A DNA stretch of 64,000 nt, from NCBI RefSeq assembly GCF_050510895.1, contig NZ_JBNINT010000001.1:372001-436000 (forward strand). Direction: 5' to 3'. The DNA is from Pannonibacter phragmitetus_B (lineage in GTDB: Bacteria > Pseudomonadota > Alphaproteobacteria > Rhizobiales > Stappiaceae). Positions 23,801-33,197 of the stretch are shown one piece after another (within the stretch, counting starts at the first letter, position 1; each line of letters begins with the position of its first letter). Under the pieces are notes generated by a model. The model worked only from the letters and a program-made list of their open reading frames with translations, was not told the DNA's origin and did no database searches. Made by a program: the position numbers and the translations under genes.

Positions 23801-23930
23801 TCGTCGACTTGCCCGAGCCTGTCTGGCCATAGATGCCGAAAAGGCCGCCATCGACTGCCTTGCGGAAGTCAATGGTGACCCGTCCGGGGTAGGGGCCGAA
23901 GGCCTGAAGTGTGAGCCTGACCGGCCTCAT
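20856..23930 (-). CDS. sbcC: Exonuclease subunit SbcC
   Basis: A 1024-residue SMC-like ATPase of the SbcCD (Rad50-Mre11 type) nuclease, which cuts hairpins and DNA ends. Walker A GQTGSGKST is at 35-43. Long Ala/Glu/Arg-rich coiled coils flank a zinc hook CPVCGATEH near residue 515. The C-terminal half-ATPase has LSGGESFIAALALALGLADVV and a Walker B ending in TIFIDEGFGSLD. It overlaps the sbcD stop by four bases (ATGA), so the two are co-translated. Confidence 0.97.
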   Translation of the reverse strand: MRPVRLTLQAFGPYPGRVTIDFRKAVDGGLFGIYGQTGSGKSTIFSAMTFALFGEAAKAEQDTSSLRSDHADADMLTEVEFVFDIAERRYAALRRPEQMRLKTRGGGETRSAHEAYLFDATGLEPKEISPAQRGRIIAEKKVRDVDAAIEDLLGYGARQFRQIVLLPQGRFEAFLAAKTKERLEILRELFDVSRYEALMADLKSEAEAAERHVREELALSARQLNAEGFESFDALDEGIEAAQAHIAWLELALTAAKAETEAAEKRLRLAETLEEKFTAADQAQVRLTELEASRQQIEALAGQVRQADLARSLLDPEERVKDAKTETAKAAGALQSAAESAGKTAKAAAEAELAVQREEARSDEVETLRRQKDDLVRYGRVLEAAAGSGETATAALKAQEEAAAKLETAQGRLASLRQERDRAQETLRVQRETEKQRAALNDQHRDLDARHAAASAYAKAVEEVAGARNAEERQRLAHAAALEQAGQAQRDLEAAEHSLSGAQALHLAARLEPGSPCPVCGATEHPAPATGEAGNAGLDAAFRKAKAAWEAASREVGQAAEVLAGLRARLAEREARLAALSQPEEPAPLLAGQLKQLADALASLGPEADAASAEDGLAALDRQLAALELERDGLRDQFEESRNRATAAISARDSQLASVPADLRSPQALAAALNKASQALDKLVAGQMAAAAAARAARETALTAARDLENARAQHLICQERQQKAEEAFSARLAAAGLSLDGFQSLKPAIATLEADRQAVEAFWREHRSAEDAAKAAVLAIGDASRPETARLRAEHAAFAAKLTLAAEERAAAASRSAHLERVKTSLSGMIEKAKAAEAESAPLRALAALVNGANPQKLTLETFAIGAMFDQVLEAANLRLAPMTASRYRLERDMDGTGGGKRGLGIQVFDMHTGKARSTGTLSGGESFIAALALALGLADVVEGASGKVRLDTIFIDEGFGSLDTENGSGTLDQVLQVLGALVSQNRAVGLISHVPQVQEAIPNGFHIRKSAAGSSIEERGLP

Positions 23931-25066
23931 TGCCCGTCCTCCTTCACGCGCAGGCGCTCCAGCGCGGTGCCGAGAACCTTCAGTTCTGTCTCAGAGAGGC
24001 GGTTGCCCCGCACTTGCTCAAGAAAGTCGCCCATCACCGTCACGGGATCTGCCGCTGCCACAGTGTAGCTGGCGGATTTCATCTCCGGTGCGCGCTGGTG
24101 GCGTTCGTAGACGAGTTCGCAGGCATTGGGAAACACCTCCCGCAGCCGCTTCATGCCATCAATGACCGGTGCCTCATCTGTGAGGACTGCCTTGATGAAA
24201 TCGCTCGAGGGCGGTGCCTGAAGCAGCTCTGCATGTGTTCCCTTCAGCACGCGCACCCGGCGCAGCGGCGTGAAGGGAATTTCCTCGATCGTGGCCTGAC
24301 CTGCCGCGTCCAGCTCCACCAGGCTCATGGATTTCGCGCAGTCTGCCTCATCGAAACCGAAGGCCAGCGGCGATCCGGAATAGCGGATATGCGCTGCACC
24401 CACTTCCTGTGGCCGGTGCAGATGCCCGAGCGCGACATAATGGGCGCCCTTGAACACCTCCGTGCTGACGGTCTCGATGCCCCCGACCCGTGTCAGGGGG
24501 CGTTCGCTTTCGCTGTTGGAGGCTCCGGCGACAAAGGCATGGGCGACAGCAACCCAGCGTGCCCCTTCGGGCACGTTGCCGCGGGCGCTGGCGGTCTGGG
24601 CGCGCAGCACATCTTCCGGACTTTGCAAGGTCTCGTCGCCGAAACACTCGCGGGCAGCGTGCTCGTAGGCGAAAGGCAGGCCGGTGAAGGCCACCGGTCC
24701 CGCTGCATCCTGCAGAACAAGCGGCATCTCGCTGGCGCTGATGACACCCCGGATCAGAGCGCGGCGTGTGTCGGTCATGAGGGACATTGCGGCAATGCGG
24801 TCACCGGAATCGTGATTTCCGGCGATCATCACCACAGCCGCGCTGGTCTGCGAGGCGACCTGCGTCAGGAAGGTATTGAACTGGCGGACGGCAGGGGCAG
24901 GCGGTGCGGCCCGGTCGAAAATATCCCCGGCGATAATGAGAACTTCGGCGTCTCTGGACACAAGTGCATCAAGGATCTGCCCAAGGATGGCATCATGATC
25001 TGCTTCAAGCGAAAGGCCGTTGAACTGCCGCCCGAGATGCAGATCTGCCGTATGGAGAATCCTCAT
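23927..25066 (-). CDS. sbcD: Exonuclease subunit SbcD
   Basis: A 379-residue Mre11-like metallophosphoesterase, partner of SbcC. The metal-binding motifs are present in order: DLHLG at 8-12, GDIFD near 46, GNHDS near 87, and a later GHLHRPQ. The C-terminal capping part follows to LGTALERLRVKEDGQ. The ATG is at 25066; the gene leads a two-gene operon with sbcC. Confidence 0.97.
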   Translation of the reverse strand: MRILHTADLHLGRQFNGLSLEADHDAILGQILDALVSRDAEVLIIAGDIFDRAAPPAPAVRQFNTFLTQVASQTSAAVVMIAGNHDSGDRIAAMSLMTDTRRALIRGVISASEMPLVLQDAAGPVAFTGLPFAYEHAARECFGDETLQSPEDVLRAQTASARGNVPEGARWVAVAHAFVAGASNSESERPLTRVGGIETVSTEVFKGAHYVALGHLHRPQEVGAAHIRYSGSPLAFGFDEADCAKSMSLVELDAAGQATIEEIPFTPLRRVRVLKGTHAELLQAPPSSDFIKAVLTDEAPVIDGMKRLREVFPNACELVYERHQRAPEMKSASYTVAAADPVTVMGDFLEQVRGNRLSETELKVLGTALERLRVKEDGQ

Positions 25067-25353
25067 GCGCGTACCTGTCAGGTTTTGAACGCATGAGGTT
25101 TAAAGGCAGACCGGCTGTTTCGTCTACCTGCCGTATGCTCAGTCCGGCCGGTCAGCCACCGCCTTTCAGTCATTCGCAGCCGGATTGCCCGCTGGAAAAG
25201 TCTTGCGGCTCCCCTCAGAGGCTTCTGGCAAATCTGACTCTGTGCACCAAGGCGGCGCATGCGTCGTCGGAAGGCCAGAGATCTTCCGGCTCGATTCCCG
25301 GACAAGGCCGGCAGTGGTGAACTGAGCCGCCTTGCCCGTGACCGCCAGGTCCG

Positions 25354-26250
25354 CTACCGCCTGACATTACGTGGCAAGCCATGCTCACCGCAAAGGCTGG
25401 CGAGCATTTCGTGCAGATCCCCGATAATTTCCGTGCGGGGCGAGACTGTCCGCTCCACTATTCCGATCTGCCGTGTCAGCTGAGGGTCGCCAAAGGCCAG
25501 TTTGACGAGCTCCAGATCTTCAGGTTCCTGAAGAGCCACATGCGGGACTATCGATACGCCGAGCCCTTGCCTGACGCAGGTAACGATCGAGCCGATTGTG
25601 TCGATTTCGGCGATGTCCTGTGTCACGATTCCAAGCCGGGAAATTTCGGCATCTATGACGTTCGCCAGCGGAACAGCGCTTCTAAAGCGAATGTAGGGCG
25701 TCTCCTTCAGCAGCTTTACAGCATTCGTTTCCTTTGTTCCCTTCGGTGCAATCAGCCAAAGGGGTTCGCGCAGAAACGGGCTCCACCGCAATGCTGGCGG
25801 TATGCCCATGTGATCAGCCACGATGGCTGCATCAAGCCGTCCACCGGCCACATCGGCAATCAGGGTGGCCGAAAGGGATATTCGAAGGCTGATTTTGAGC
25901 TGAGGGTATTGCGTACGCATCTGCACGATCGCCCTGGGCAGGAGATTGAGCGCACTTGAGCGCACCGAGCCGATGATCAGTGTGCCCGCGATCTTTTCAC
26001 CTTTCAGGCTGGCTTTTACATCCTCCTCTTCCCTCAGAATGTTTCTGGCCATCTCCAGAACCTGCATGCCCTGAGGTGTCAGCGTCGGCGGCCTGGATGT
26101 GCGGTCAAAAAGCTGCGCTCCCAGCTCCATCTCAAGGGCGTGAACTTGCTGGCTCACAGCCGAAGGCGTGAGCCCGACCACGTCTCCGGCCTTTGCAAAC
26201 GTGCCTTGCGTGACAATTGCCACGAGTGTCTTCAGCTGACGCGTGTCCAT
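25354..26250 (-). CDS. LysR-family regulator of the adjacent catabolic operon
   Basis: A 298-residue LysR protein. The DNA-binding part reads GTFAKAGDVVGLTPSAVSQQVHALE (about residues 16-40), and the effector domain includes GTLIIGSVRSSALNLLPRAI and GGRLDAAIVAD. It is divergent from an 11-gene uptake and catabolism operon across 187 bases; this is the classical arrangement for a LysR activator and its target. The inducer is presumably the carboxylate transported by that operon. Confidence 0.92.
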   Translation of the reverse strand: MDTRQLKTLVAIVTQGTFAKAGDVVGLTPSAVSQQVHALEMELGAQLFDRTSRPPTLTPQGMQVLEMARNILREEEDVKASLKGEKIAGTLIIGSVRSSALNLLPRAIVQMRTQYPQLKISLRISLSATLIADVAGGRLDAAIVADHMGIPPALRWSPFLREPLWLIAPKGTKETNAVKLLKETPYIRFRSAVPLANVIDAEISRLGIVTQDIAEIDTIGSIVTCVRQGLGVSIVPHVALQEPEDLELVKLAFGDPQLTRQIGIVERTVSPRTEIIGDLHEMLASLCGEHGLPRNVRR

Positions 26251-26278
26251 CTTTAAATCCAGTTTTTCTACATCTAAT

Positions 26279-26296
26279 AAGCAAAAATATTCGCTT
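26279..26296. promoter_or_regulatory. Candidate LysR operator
   Basis: AAGCAAAAATATTCGCTT is an AT-rich imperfect palindrome with AAGC/GCTT arms, 29 bases upstream of the LysR start and in the divergent promoter region. LysR proteins bind interrupted palindromes of this size. Confidence 0.4.
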
Positions 26297-26437
26297 TTGT
26301 GAAGTTATTCTCTCCATTAACGTTCTCCGACGGGAGGATTGCAGGTGTGCCGCCGGGAGCCGGCCGCCGAACCAATCGACAAAAATCAGACGGATTGACG
26401 AATGCCTGCGCAGGGCATGCGTTTGGAGAAGTGTGCG

Positions 26438-27439
26438 ATGAAACGAACCATTCTCGTAACCGGACCGGACCTTGATCCGAGTGCGAAGAAGCTCTTGGCC
26501 GAATTTGGTTATGAGGCCGTACACACCCCGCCCTATGCCGACAGCTGCGTCATTTCCGAATACCTGAAATCCTCGGGCGCCGTGGGAATTGTTTCGCGCA
26601 TGGGCCGGATCGATGAAAGCGTTATGGCCGACGCGCCGCATCTGCGTGTTATTTCCAAGCATGGCGTGGGCGTCGATAACATTGATCTTGAGGCTGCGGC
26701 GCGGCGCGGCATTCCGGTGCTGGTTGCCGCTGGCGCCAACGCGGTCTCTGTCGCCGAACATGCGATCGCTCTGCTTCTGGCCGTCGTGAAGCGGATCCTG
26801 CCGCTTGACGCAGGGCTGCGCGCAGGCCGCTGGGAAAAGCCAGGCTTTGCGGGCCGAGAAATCGCTGGTGCCACGATGGGGCTCTTTGCAATGGGCGCGA
26901 TTGCCCAGGCGACGGGCCGCATGGCGCAGGGGCTCGGCATGAAGGTCATCGGCTACGATCCCTATGCTGACGACGGCGCATTCGAGGCCCTGGGCGCCGA
27001 GCGCTGCACCAGCTTTGAGGACATGCTCTCGCGCTCGGATATTCTGAGCCTGCATAGCCCGTTGACGGAGCAGACCCGCAACATCCTTGATGCCAGTGCC
27101 ATCGCACGCATGCCGGAAGGCAGCTATGTGATCAACACCGCACGCGGTGGACTGATCGACGAGACGGCGCTTCTTGAAGCCATTCAGAGCGGACATCTGG
27201 CAGGCGCGGGGCTCGACACCTTTGCAGTCGAACCTCCCAGCGCGGACCACCCCTTCTTCGCAGAGCCCCGGATTGTGCTGACCCCCCATATTGGCGGCGT
27301 GACGCGCGAAGCGGGCGCGCGGGTGGGGGTCGAGGCTGTCAGCGGCATTTTTCAGGTGCTGGCCGGTGAGCCTGTTCCGCCATCGCGAATTGCGAACCGC
27401 AAGCTCCTTGACGCCGCCAATCGCTCACTTGCCGAATAG
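26438..27439 (+). CDS. D-isomer-specific 2-hydroxyacid dehydrogenase
   Basis: A 333-residue NAD-dependent dehydrogenase of the phosphoglycerate dehydrogenase type. The nucleotide-binding segment is GATMGLFAMGAIAQATGR; the third Gly of GxGxxG is Ala. The catalytic Arg is in INTARGGLIDE, the Glu in LDTFAVEPP and the His in LTPHIGG. The start is the ATG at 26438 behind GGAGAA. It is the first gene of the operon and would interconvert a 2-hydroxy acid and a 2-keto acid. Confidence 0.92.
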   Translation: MKRTILVTGPDLDPSAKKLLAEFGYEAVHTPPYADSCVISEYLKSSGAVGIVSRMGRIDESVMADAPHLRVISKHGVGVDNIDLEAAARRGIPVLVAAGANAVSVAEHAIALLLAVVKRILPLDAGLRAGRWEKPGFAGREIAGATMGLFAMGAIAQATGRMAQGLGMKVIGYDPYADDGAFEALGAERCTSFEDMLSRSDILSLHSPLTEQTRNILDASAIARMPEGSYVINTARGGLIDETALLEAIQSGHLAGAGLDTFAVEPPSADHPFFAEPRIVLTPHIGGVTREAGARVGVEAVSGIFQVLAGEPVPPSRIANRKLLDAANRSLAE

Positions 27440-27449
27440 AGGGTTAGAA

Positions 27450-28130
27450 ATGTCTGCTGGTTTCCGTATCAACAATCGCGGGAAAGTCGCCTCGAAAGAA
27501 CTGGTCGACGCCTTTGCCGTGCTTCCGGTCGCCAATGTCTCGGATGCCATGGCCCGCATGACAGCTGCCGGGCCAACACTTCGTCCCATGCATGCGTCGG
27601 GCGCAATGGCCGGGGTCGCCTTGACGGTCAAATCGCGTCCTGGCGACAATCTCATGCTGCACAAAGCCATCGATATGGCGGTGCCCGGCGACGTCATTGT
27701 CGTTGATGGGGGCGGTGATCTGACGAACGCGCTGATGGGTGAGCTGATGCTTGCCTATGCCGTGAAGAAAGGTGTCGTCGGCTTCGTTCTGAATGCAGCC
27801 ATTCGCGATGCCGATGCCTTCGTATCGACCAACCTGCCGACCTTCGCAGCCGGTGTTACACATCGCGGTCCCTACAAAGACGGCCCGGGCGAAATCAACG
27901 TTCCAATCAGCATCGGCGGCATGGTGATCGAGCCGGGCGACATCATGCTCGGCGATTCCGACGGGGTTCTCTGCGTTCCGCTCGCTGATGCCCAAGCCAT
28001 CCTCAGCAGGACACAGGCCAAGCAAGATGCCGAGGCCAGGCAAATGCAGGCGATCGCTGCCGGCACGAATGACCGGACTTGGGTTGACGCCACATTGAAG
28101 AAACTGGGGTGCGCATTTCCAGAAAACTGA
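27450..28130 (+). CDS. RraA-like / 4-hydroxy-4-methyl-2-oxoglutarate aldolase-family protein
   Basis: A 226-residue protein of the RraA/HMG-CHA aldolase fold. GDVIVVDGGGD, ALMGELMLAYAVKKGVVGFVLNAAIRDAD and HRGPYKDGPGEINVPISIGG are the family blocks; the R-D pair in IRDAD is the one that binds substrate and metal in class II pyruvate aldolases. It starts 10 bases after the dehydrogenase stop. Given its neighbours, a pyruvate-forming aldolase step is more likely than RNase E control. Confidence 0.88.
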   Translation: MSAGFRINNRGKVASKELVDAFAVLPVANVSDAMARMTAAGPTLRPMHASGAMAGVALTVKSRPGDNLMLHKAIDMAVPGDVIVVDGGGDLTNALMGELMLAYAVKKGVVGFVLNAAIRDADAFVSTNLPTFAAGVTHRGPYKDGPGEINVPISIGGMVIEPGDIMLGDSDGVLCVPLADAQAILSRTQAKQDAEARQMQAIAAGTNDRTWVDATLKKLGCAFPEN

Positions 28131-28154
28131 AATAAAAGTGGAGGAGGAAATACC

Positions 28155-29114
28155 ATGTTGAGGCTGATGAAGAAGACGGCGCTTCTGGCGCAAGTTGTCT
28201 TTCTGTCTGCGGGCACTGTGATGGCCGCTGATTACCCAAACAAGCCAATTGAGGTGATCGTAGGCTTTGAGGCCGGTGGCGGCACGGACGTCATGGCTCG
28301 AACGGCTGCCCCGTTCATCGAGAAATATCTTGGTCAGGGCGCAAGCGTCGTCATCAAGAACGTACCCGGTGCCAGCGGGCAGATCGGCGTGACCGAGGTG
28401 GCTCACGCGTCTCCTGACGGCTACACGCTTGGCACGTTCAATCTTCCGGGAATGATGGCCCGCACGATTGACCGCAAAGCCGAATACGAAGTCGACAGCT
28501 TCACATACCTTGGCAATGTGGTGAACGATCCCAACGTGATCGTGACGTCCAAGGCAAGCGGTCTCGATACGCTCGACAAGCTCATCAGTGAGGCAAAGGC
28601 GAATCCGGGTGCGATCACTGTGGGCATGTCGAGCCTTGGCGGTGACGACCACTTCGCCTTGATCAAGCTTCAGAACCTTTTGAACACGGACTTTACGATT
28701 GTTCCGTTCAAAGGATCTGCGCCTGCGCGCACCGCGCTGCTTGGCGGCCATGTCGCTATGGGTATTCTCAACATCTCTGAAGTTGCCGAGTTCCGGGAAC
28801 AGCTTAATGTGCTTGGTGTTGCTCTCGACCAGCGCTCCCAGTTTGCGCCTGACCTGCCGACATTCAAGGAACAGGGGCTTGACCTCGTCAATGGCGCAAT
28901 GCGCGGGTTCGTCGCACCGGCCGGATTGCCGGACGACGCCCGGGCCAAGCTTATGGATGCGTTCTCCAAGCTCAAGGACGATCCTGAGTTCCTGAAGGCC
29001 ATGCAAGCTACCGCCAATCCGGTGGAGGTTGTCACGGGCGACGACTTCAAGACGATGACCAAGGATATTCACGATCTGGCGAAGGGCGTGTGGGAGACCA
29101 CACCCTGGAACTGA
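28155..29114 (+). CDS. tctC: Tripartite tricarboxylate transporter substrate-binding protein (TctC family), first copy
   Basis: A 319-residue periplasmic Bug/TctC-type receptor. A signal peptide (MLRLMKKTALLAQVVFLSAG to MAA) is followed by YPNKPIEVIVGFEAGGGTDVMAR, the family's ligand-loop signature, and by VVIKNVPGASGQIG and DGYTLGTFN. GGAGGAGG precedes the ATG at 28155. It lies directly before tctB and tctA. It is closely related to the second TctC in the same operon, so one membrane unit may serve two receptors. Confidence 0.92.
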   Translation: MLRLMKKTALLAQVVFLSAGTVMAADYPNKPIEVIVGFEAGGGTDVMARTAAPFIEKYLGQGASVVIKNVPGASGQIGVTEVAHASPDGYTLGTFNLPGMMARTIDRKAEYEVDSFTYLGNVVNDPNVIVTSKASGLDTLDKLISEAKANPGAITVGMSSLGGDDHFALIKLQNLLNTDFTIVPFKGSAPARTALLGGHVAMGILNISEVAEFREQLNVLGVALDQRSQFAPDLPTFKEQGLDLVNGAMRGFVAPAGLPDDARAKLMDAFSKLKDDPEFLKAMQATANPVEVVTGDDFKTMTKDIHDLAKGVWETTPWN

Positions 29115-29177
29115 TCCGTCTCAGGCACGCAGCTTCAAGCTGCGTGCCCTTCCCACATCATCGAATGGAGCTGGATC

Positions 29178-29639
29178 ATGTCCGCAACCCGTCCCTCTCG
29201 CCTGACGCGCCCGGAGACCTTGACTGCAATCGGCATCATCATCGTTGCAGGTGCACTTCTCGTTCCGGCACTTGAATTCAGGCCGATCTCAGCCCTTCTT
29301 CCGGTCTCCATGCTGGCCGGCATGATCGTGCTGTCGCTTGTCCTTCTCATCAAGGACCAGAGAAACGCCGCAAAAGGCCATGTGGCGAAGCCTATGATGG
29401 AAGCGCCGCCACGTGTCGCTGGCGCCTTCCTTTTGATCGCAGGTTATGTGGTCGCAACCGGTCTGATCGGCTTCTATCTCTCGACCGCCATTACCGTCCC
29501 GCTGGTCGCCTATGCTTTCGGATACCGGAGCGTGCCTGGCCTGCTGGCTGCTACTTTCATCGTTGTCGGTGCCATCTACGCGATCTTCGATTTCGCGATG
29601 GCACAGCAATTTCCCGTCGGCATTGTGTGGGCAAGGTAG
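29178..29639 (+). CDS. tctB: Tripartite tricarboxylate transporter small membrane subunit (TctB family)
   Basis: A 153-residue protein with four hydrophobic segments: LTAIGIIIVAGALLVPAL, LLPVSMLAGMIVLSLVLLI, VAGAFLLIAGYVVATGLIGF and the GLLAATFIVVGAIYAIFDF region. Size, topology and position before tctA identify the small integral subunit. Confidence 0.88.
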   Translation: MSATRPSRLTRPETLTAIGIIIVAGALLVPALEFRPISALLPVSMLAGMIVLSLVLLIKDQRNAAKGHVAKPMMEAPPRVAGAFLLIAGYVVATGLIGFYLSTAITVPLVAYAFGYRSVPGLLAATFIVVGAIYAIFDFAMAQQFPVGIVWAR

Positions 29640-29645
29640 GCAGAC

Positions 29646-31192
29646 ATGTACTACGAACTGTTGCACGCGCTTCCCGAGGTCCTGAGGTTCTCGAACTTCC
29701 TTGCCGTGGTCATCGGAGTCGTCGCCGGTATCATCGTCGGAGCCATGCCCGGCTTGAGTGCCACCATGGCCATCTCGGTCCTTGTGCCTTTTACCTTTGG
29801 CCTGGAGCCACTCGTGGCCCTCGGTCTCATGGCTGGCATCTACAATGGCGCCATGTATGGCGGAGCCATTCCGGCCATCCTCCTGCGCATTCCCGGCACT
29901 CCGGCGGCAGTCGCGACCACGTTCGACGGCTACCCGATGGCCCAGAAAGGCGAGGGTGGATTTGCACTGCAGGTCGCGGTCGTGTCGTCGTCGATTGGCG
30001 GTATTGCAAGCGCCTTTGCTCTCATGCTGCTTGCGCCTCCCTTGTCGAATGTCACCTTGCTGTTCGGTCCGTCGGAAGTCTTCTGGGTGGCGATTTTTGG
30101 TCTTGCCAGCATCATTTTCCTGCTCGGCGGAAGTCCGGTCAAAGGACTGCTCAGCGCCTGTTTCGGGGTGTTTGTATCGGTCGTCGGATCGGATCCGATC
30201 TTCGGGACGGACCGCTTCACCTTCGGCCAGCTTGAGCTGCTGGACGGGATCAATATCGTCATTCTGCTCGTCGGGCTCTATGCGCTTCCGCCTGTGATCG
30301 ATTTGCTCGAAGTGCCACTCAAGACCGATGGCGTGAGCAGCAGCAAACTGGGAACAGAACCGCTTTGGCGCGCGCTTCCGCGCATGGGGCGCTTCTGGAA
30401 AACCTGGATACGCTCTTCAATCATCGGCATCTGGATCGGCATCCTGCCCGGTGCCGGTGGCTCGATGGCGGCTTTCATGTCCTACAATGAAGCGCGCCGC
30501 GCCAGCAAAACCCCCGAAACATGGGAGAAGGGCGAGCCGGAGGGGTGGCGGCTGCCGAGACCGCCAACAATGCCGATACCGCATCTGCGCTCATTCCGGC
30601 CCTGACGCTGGGCATACCCGGCACGGCCGTTGCCGCTGTCATGCTGGGTGGGCTGCTGATCCATGGTCTGCAACCGGGGCCGATGCTGTTCCGCGACAAT
30701 CCGGACATCGTCTTCGGCTTCATGTGGCAGTTCCTGTTCGGCGCTGTGCTTCTGGTACTGCTCGGAGGTTCGCTTGCCACCAACAGCTTCGCACGGCTTT
30801 TGAACCTGCCGCGCCCACTGCTCGGGTCTGTCATCATCGTCTTGATGCTGATCGGCGTCTATTCGATCCATGGCCGCATGTTCGACGTCTATCTCATGCT
30901 CGGCTTCGGGGCGATCGGCTATGTCATGGACAAGCTGAAGTTCCCGCTTCCGCCGGTCGTCCTGGGGCTGATCCTTGGCGCCTTTGCAGAGGAGAACCTG
31001 CGGCTTGCATTGCGCATCGGCCGTGGTGACTGGTCGGTCCTGTTTGCCAATACGACGAGCCTTGTCATCGTCGCGCTTACGGTGGCTGTCGTGGTTGGTC
31101 CCATGATCAAGCGGCGCCTCGGCACGAGAAAAGCTGCAAGCCCGGGTCCTGATCATGGCACAGGCCAATCCGCATTTTGTGGTGAGGGATGA
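29646..31192 (+). CDS. tctA: Tripartite tricarboxylate transporter large permease (TctA family, frameshifted)
   Basis: About 515 residues with roughly 12 membrane segments once one base is restored. The TctA signature is early: GVVAGIIVGAMPGLSATMAI, then GAIPAILLRIPGTPAAVATTFDG. The second half has IGILPGAGGSMAAFMSYNEARR, then ANNADTASALIPALTLGIPG. The frame breaks at four G (30542-30545): with five G the sequence reads KGEPEGVAAAETANNADT, as in the family. The length is a multiple of three only with that base. The ATG is six bases after the tctB stop, and the 3' end overlaps the amidohydrolase start by 38 bases. Confidence 0.88.
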
Positions 31193-32197
31193 CTGGCTGG
31201 CACAGGCGCGGGAAGAAATCCTTGCGCCGGAACAGCCGATCCTCGATGCGCATCATCATCTGTGGGTGAGGTCCGGCGGCCGGTATGCTGCCGCCGAGTT
31301 CCTGGACGATGTTTCGCGCGGGCATGATGTCCGTGCGAGCATCTATGTCCAATGCCGCACGGGCTACAACATGGATGCAGAACCTGCCCTGCAGCCTGTG
31401 GGGGAAGTGGAAACAATCCTGAAGTGGTGCCGGGCACAGCCTGATTATCCCGCCGCCCTGGTTGCCTTTGCAGATCTGCAGCTGGGCAGCGAGGTTCGCC
31501 GTGTTCTGGATCCGTTAATGGAAGCCGGTGATGGCAAGGTGCGCGGCATCCGCAACACCACTGCCTACCATCCCCATCCTGCCGTGCGCTCTAATCCGAA
31601 CCCGCCGCCTGATGGGTTGTTGCGCAGCGATGCATTTCTCGAGGGGGCGAAGGTGCTTGCCGGGAATGGCCTCGCACTGGATATCTGGGCCTATCACACG
31701 CAGCTTGGCGAGGTGTTTGATCTGGCTTCTGCCGTGCCGGATCTCACGGTCGTGATTGACCATTGCGGTGGTCCTCTGGGTGTCGGGCCTTACCGGCTTT
31801 CGGGTCAAGAGGTGCTGGCGGACTGGCGAAAGTCCATAGCTGCCTTGGCACAATTGCCGAATACCCGCATCAAGATCGGCGGGTTCGGGTTGACGGTTCT
31901 CGGCTACCGCTATGCCGATGCAGCGCAGCCGCCGCATTCCAGTCAGCTCGCAAGTGACTGGGCGCCTTGCTTCTTTCATTGCCTTGAGACCTTCGGGCCG
32001 CAACGCGCCATGTTCGAAAGCAATTTTCCTGTCGACAAGGGGCAGTTCAGCTACGGCGCCTTGTGGAATGCGTTCAAACGGCTTTCGAAAGACCTCTCTG
32101 CCGGGGAGCGTGACGACCTTTTTGGCGGACCGCGTCGCGCTCCTACGGACTGGATGAGCAGATTTTTACCAAAGACAGAGGGAGGACTGTGTCTTGA
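31155..32197 (+). CDS. Amidohydrolase-family lactonase (LigI-like, frameshifted)
   Basis: About 347 residues, TIM-barrel metallo-hydrolase of the Amidohydro_2 group (2-pyrone-4,6-dicarboxylate lactonase type). The metal motif is DAHHHLW near residue 31; VIDHCGG and MFESNFPVDKG follow. Toward the end the frame breaks near 32129: one more A turns DLFGGPRRAP into DLFGGTASRSYGLDEQIFT, which ends at TGA 32195-32197. Without it the frame runs about 355 bases into the next gene as nonsense. The corrected stop overlaps the TTG start of the second tctC. It presumably hydrolyses a lactone made from the imported carboxylate. Confidence 0.85.
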
Positions 32198-33138
32198 AGA
32201 GAATGCTTCTAACGCTGGCGGTAAGCGCGCTCACCTGTGCGCCCGCCTTCGCCGGGTTTCCCGAAAAGCCGATCGAAATCGTCGTGGGCTACTCCGCAGG
32301 CGGTGGCACCGACGTGATGGCGCGCACGGTTGCGCAATATCTGGAAAAGGAGTTGGGCGAGGGGGCGTCCGTGATCGTGAAGAACATGCCCGGTGCGGGC
32401 GGTCTGATCGGCTTTACCGAGGTCGCAAAGGCGGCACCCGATGGCTACACGCTCGGCACTTTCAACCTGCCGGCGGCCTTCGCCCTCACAAAGGACAGGC
32501 CGGCAGGCTACGGTGTCGACAGCTTCACCTATCTTGCGAATTTTGTGGATGATCCGAATACCGTCGTCGTCAGCGCCTCGTCGGAGTTTGAAGGCCTTGA
32601 GGAGCTCATGGCTGCGGCAAAGGAGAATGCTGGCGCGCTCACCTTCGGTCTCGCCTCACTTGGGGGCAATGATCATTTCGCGGCGAATATGCTGGCCGAT
32701 GCTGCGCAGGCAGAGTTCACGCTCGTTCCCTTCAAGGGAGCTGCCTTGGCGCGCACCGCGCTTCTGGGCGGGCATGTCGCCGCTGGCACCATGGCGCTGA
32801 GCCAGACCACGAGCTTCAAGGACGATATCAGAGTGCTCGCCGTACTCTCTGACAAGCGTTCCGCCTTCCGCCCTGACGTGCCTACGGCCAGGGAACTCGG
32901 ACTTGACGTGGAGATGTCGTCTCTTCGCGGCATCGTCGGTCCAGCCGGAATGGATGCAGAGATCACTGGCAAGCTTCGCGATGCACTGAATGCAGTCAAT
33001 GCGAACCCGGACTTCCTGAAAGCGATGGCTGACCAAGGCAATCCGATGGCCTTTGCCGCGGGTGACGCTTTTGCGGACCTGGCCCGGAAACAAGATGGCG
33101 TTGCTCAGTCCATATGGGACAAGAACCCGTGGAAATGA
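32194..33138 (+). CDS. tctC: Tripartite tricarboxylate transporter substrate-binding protein (TctC family), second copy
   Basis: A 314-residue periplasmic receptor with a signal peptide (KRMLLTLAVSALTCAPAFA). GYSAGGGTDVMARTVAQYLEKE, VIVKNMPGAGGLIGFTEVA and DGYTLGTFNLP closely parallel the first copy, so the two arose by duplication. I choose the TTG at 32194 because GGAGG lies 9 bases upstream; the ATG at 32203 would be too far. It is separated from tctBA by the lactonase gene and precedes the TRAP genes. Confidence 0.9.
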   Translation: MKRMLLTLAVSALTCAPAFAGFPEKPIEIVVGYSAGGGTDVMARTVAQYLEKELGEGASVIVKNMPGAGGLIGFTEVAKAAPDGYTLGTFNLPAAFALTKDRPAGYGVDSFTYLANFVDDPNTVVVSASSEFEGLEELMAAAKENAGALTFGLASLGGNDHFAANMLADAAQAEFTLVPFKGAALARTALLGGHVAAGTMALSQTTSFKDDIRVLAVLSDKRSAFRPDVPTARELGLDVEMSSLRGIVGPAGMDAEITGKLRDALNAVNANPDFLKAMADQGNPMAFAAGDAFADLARKQDGVAQSIWDKNPWK

Positions 33139-33197
33139 CGTCACAGCTTGGATGATCCGGACACTGAAAAGACGGACTTGAACAGGAGGAGAAACGA

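Noticed and set aside
23930..25096. 388-codon plus-strand frame opposite sbcD
   Set aside because: Antisense shadow of sbcD, with Cys/His-rich text and no domain.
27444..29072. 542-codon minus-strand frame opposite the aldolase and tctC genes
   Set aside because: Shadow of two well-supported genes on the other strand; no domain.
32198..32552. Long C-terminal extension of the amidohydrolase gene
   Set aside because: It is the shadow of the second tctC gene, read in the wrong frame after a lost base near 32129. The corrected frame stops at 32197.
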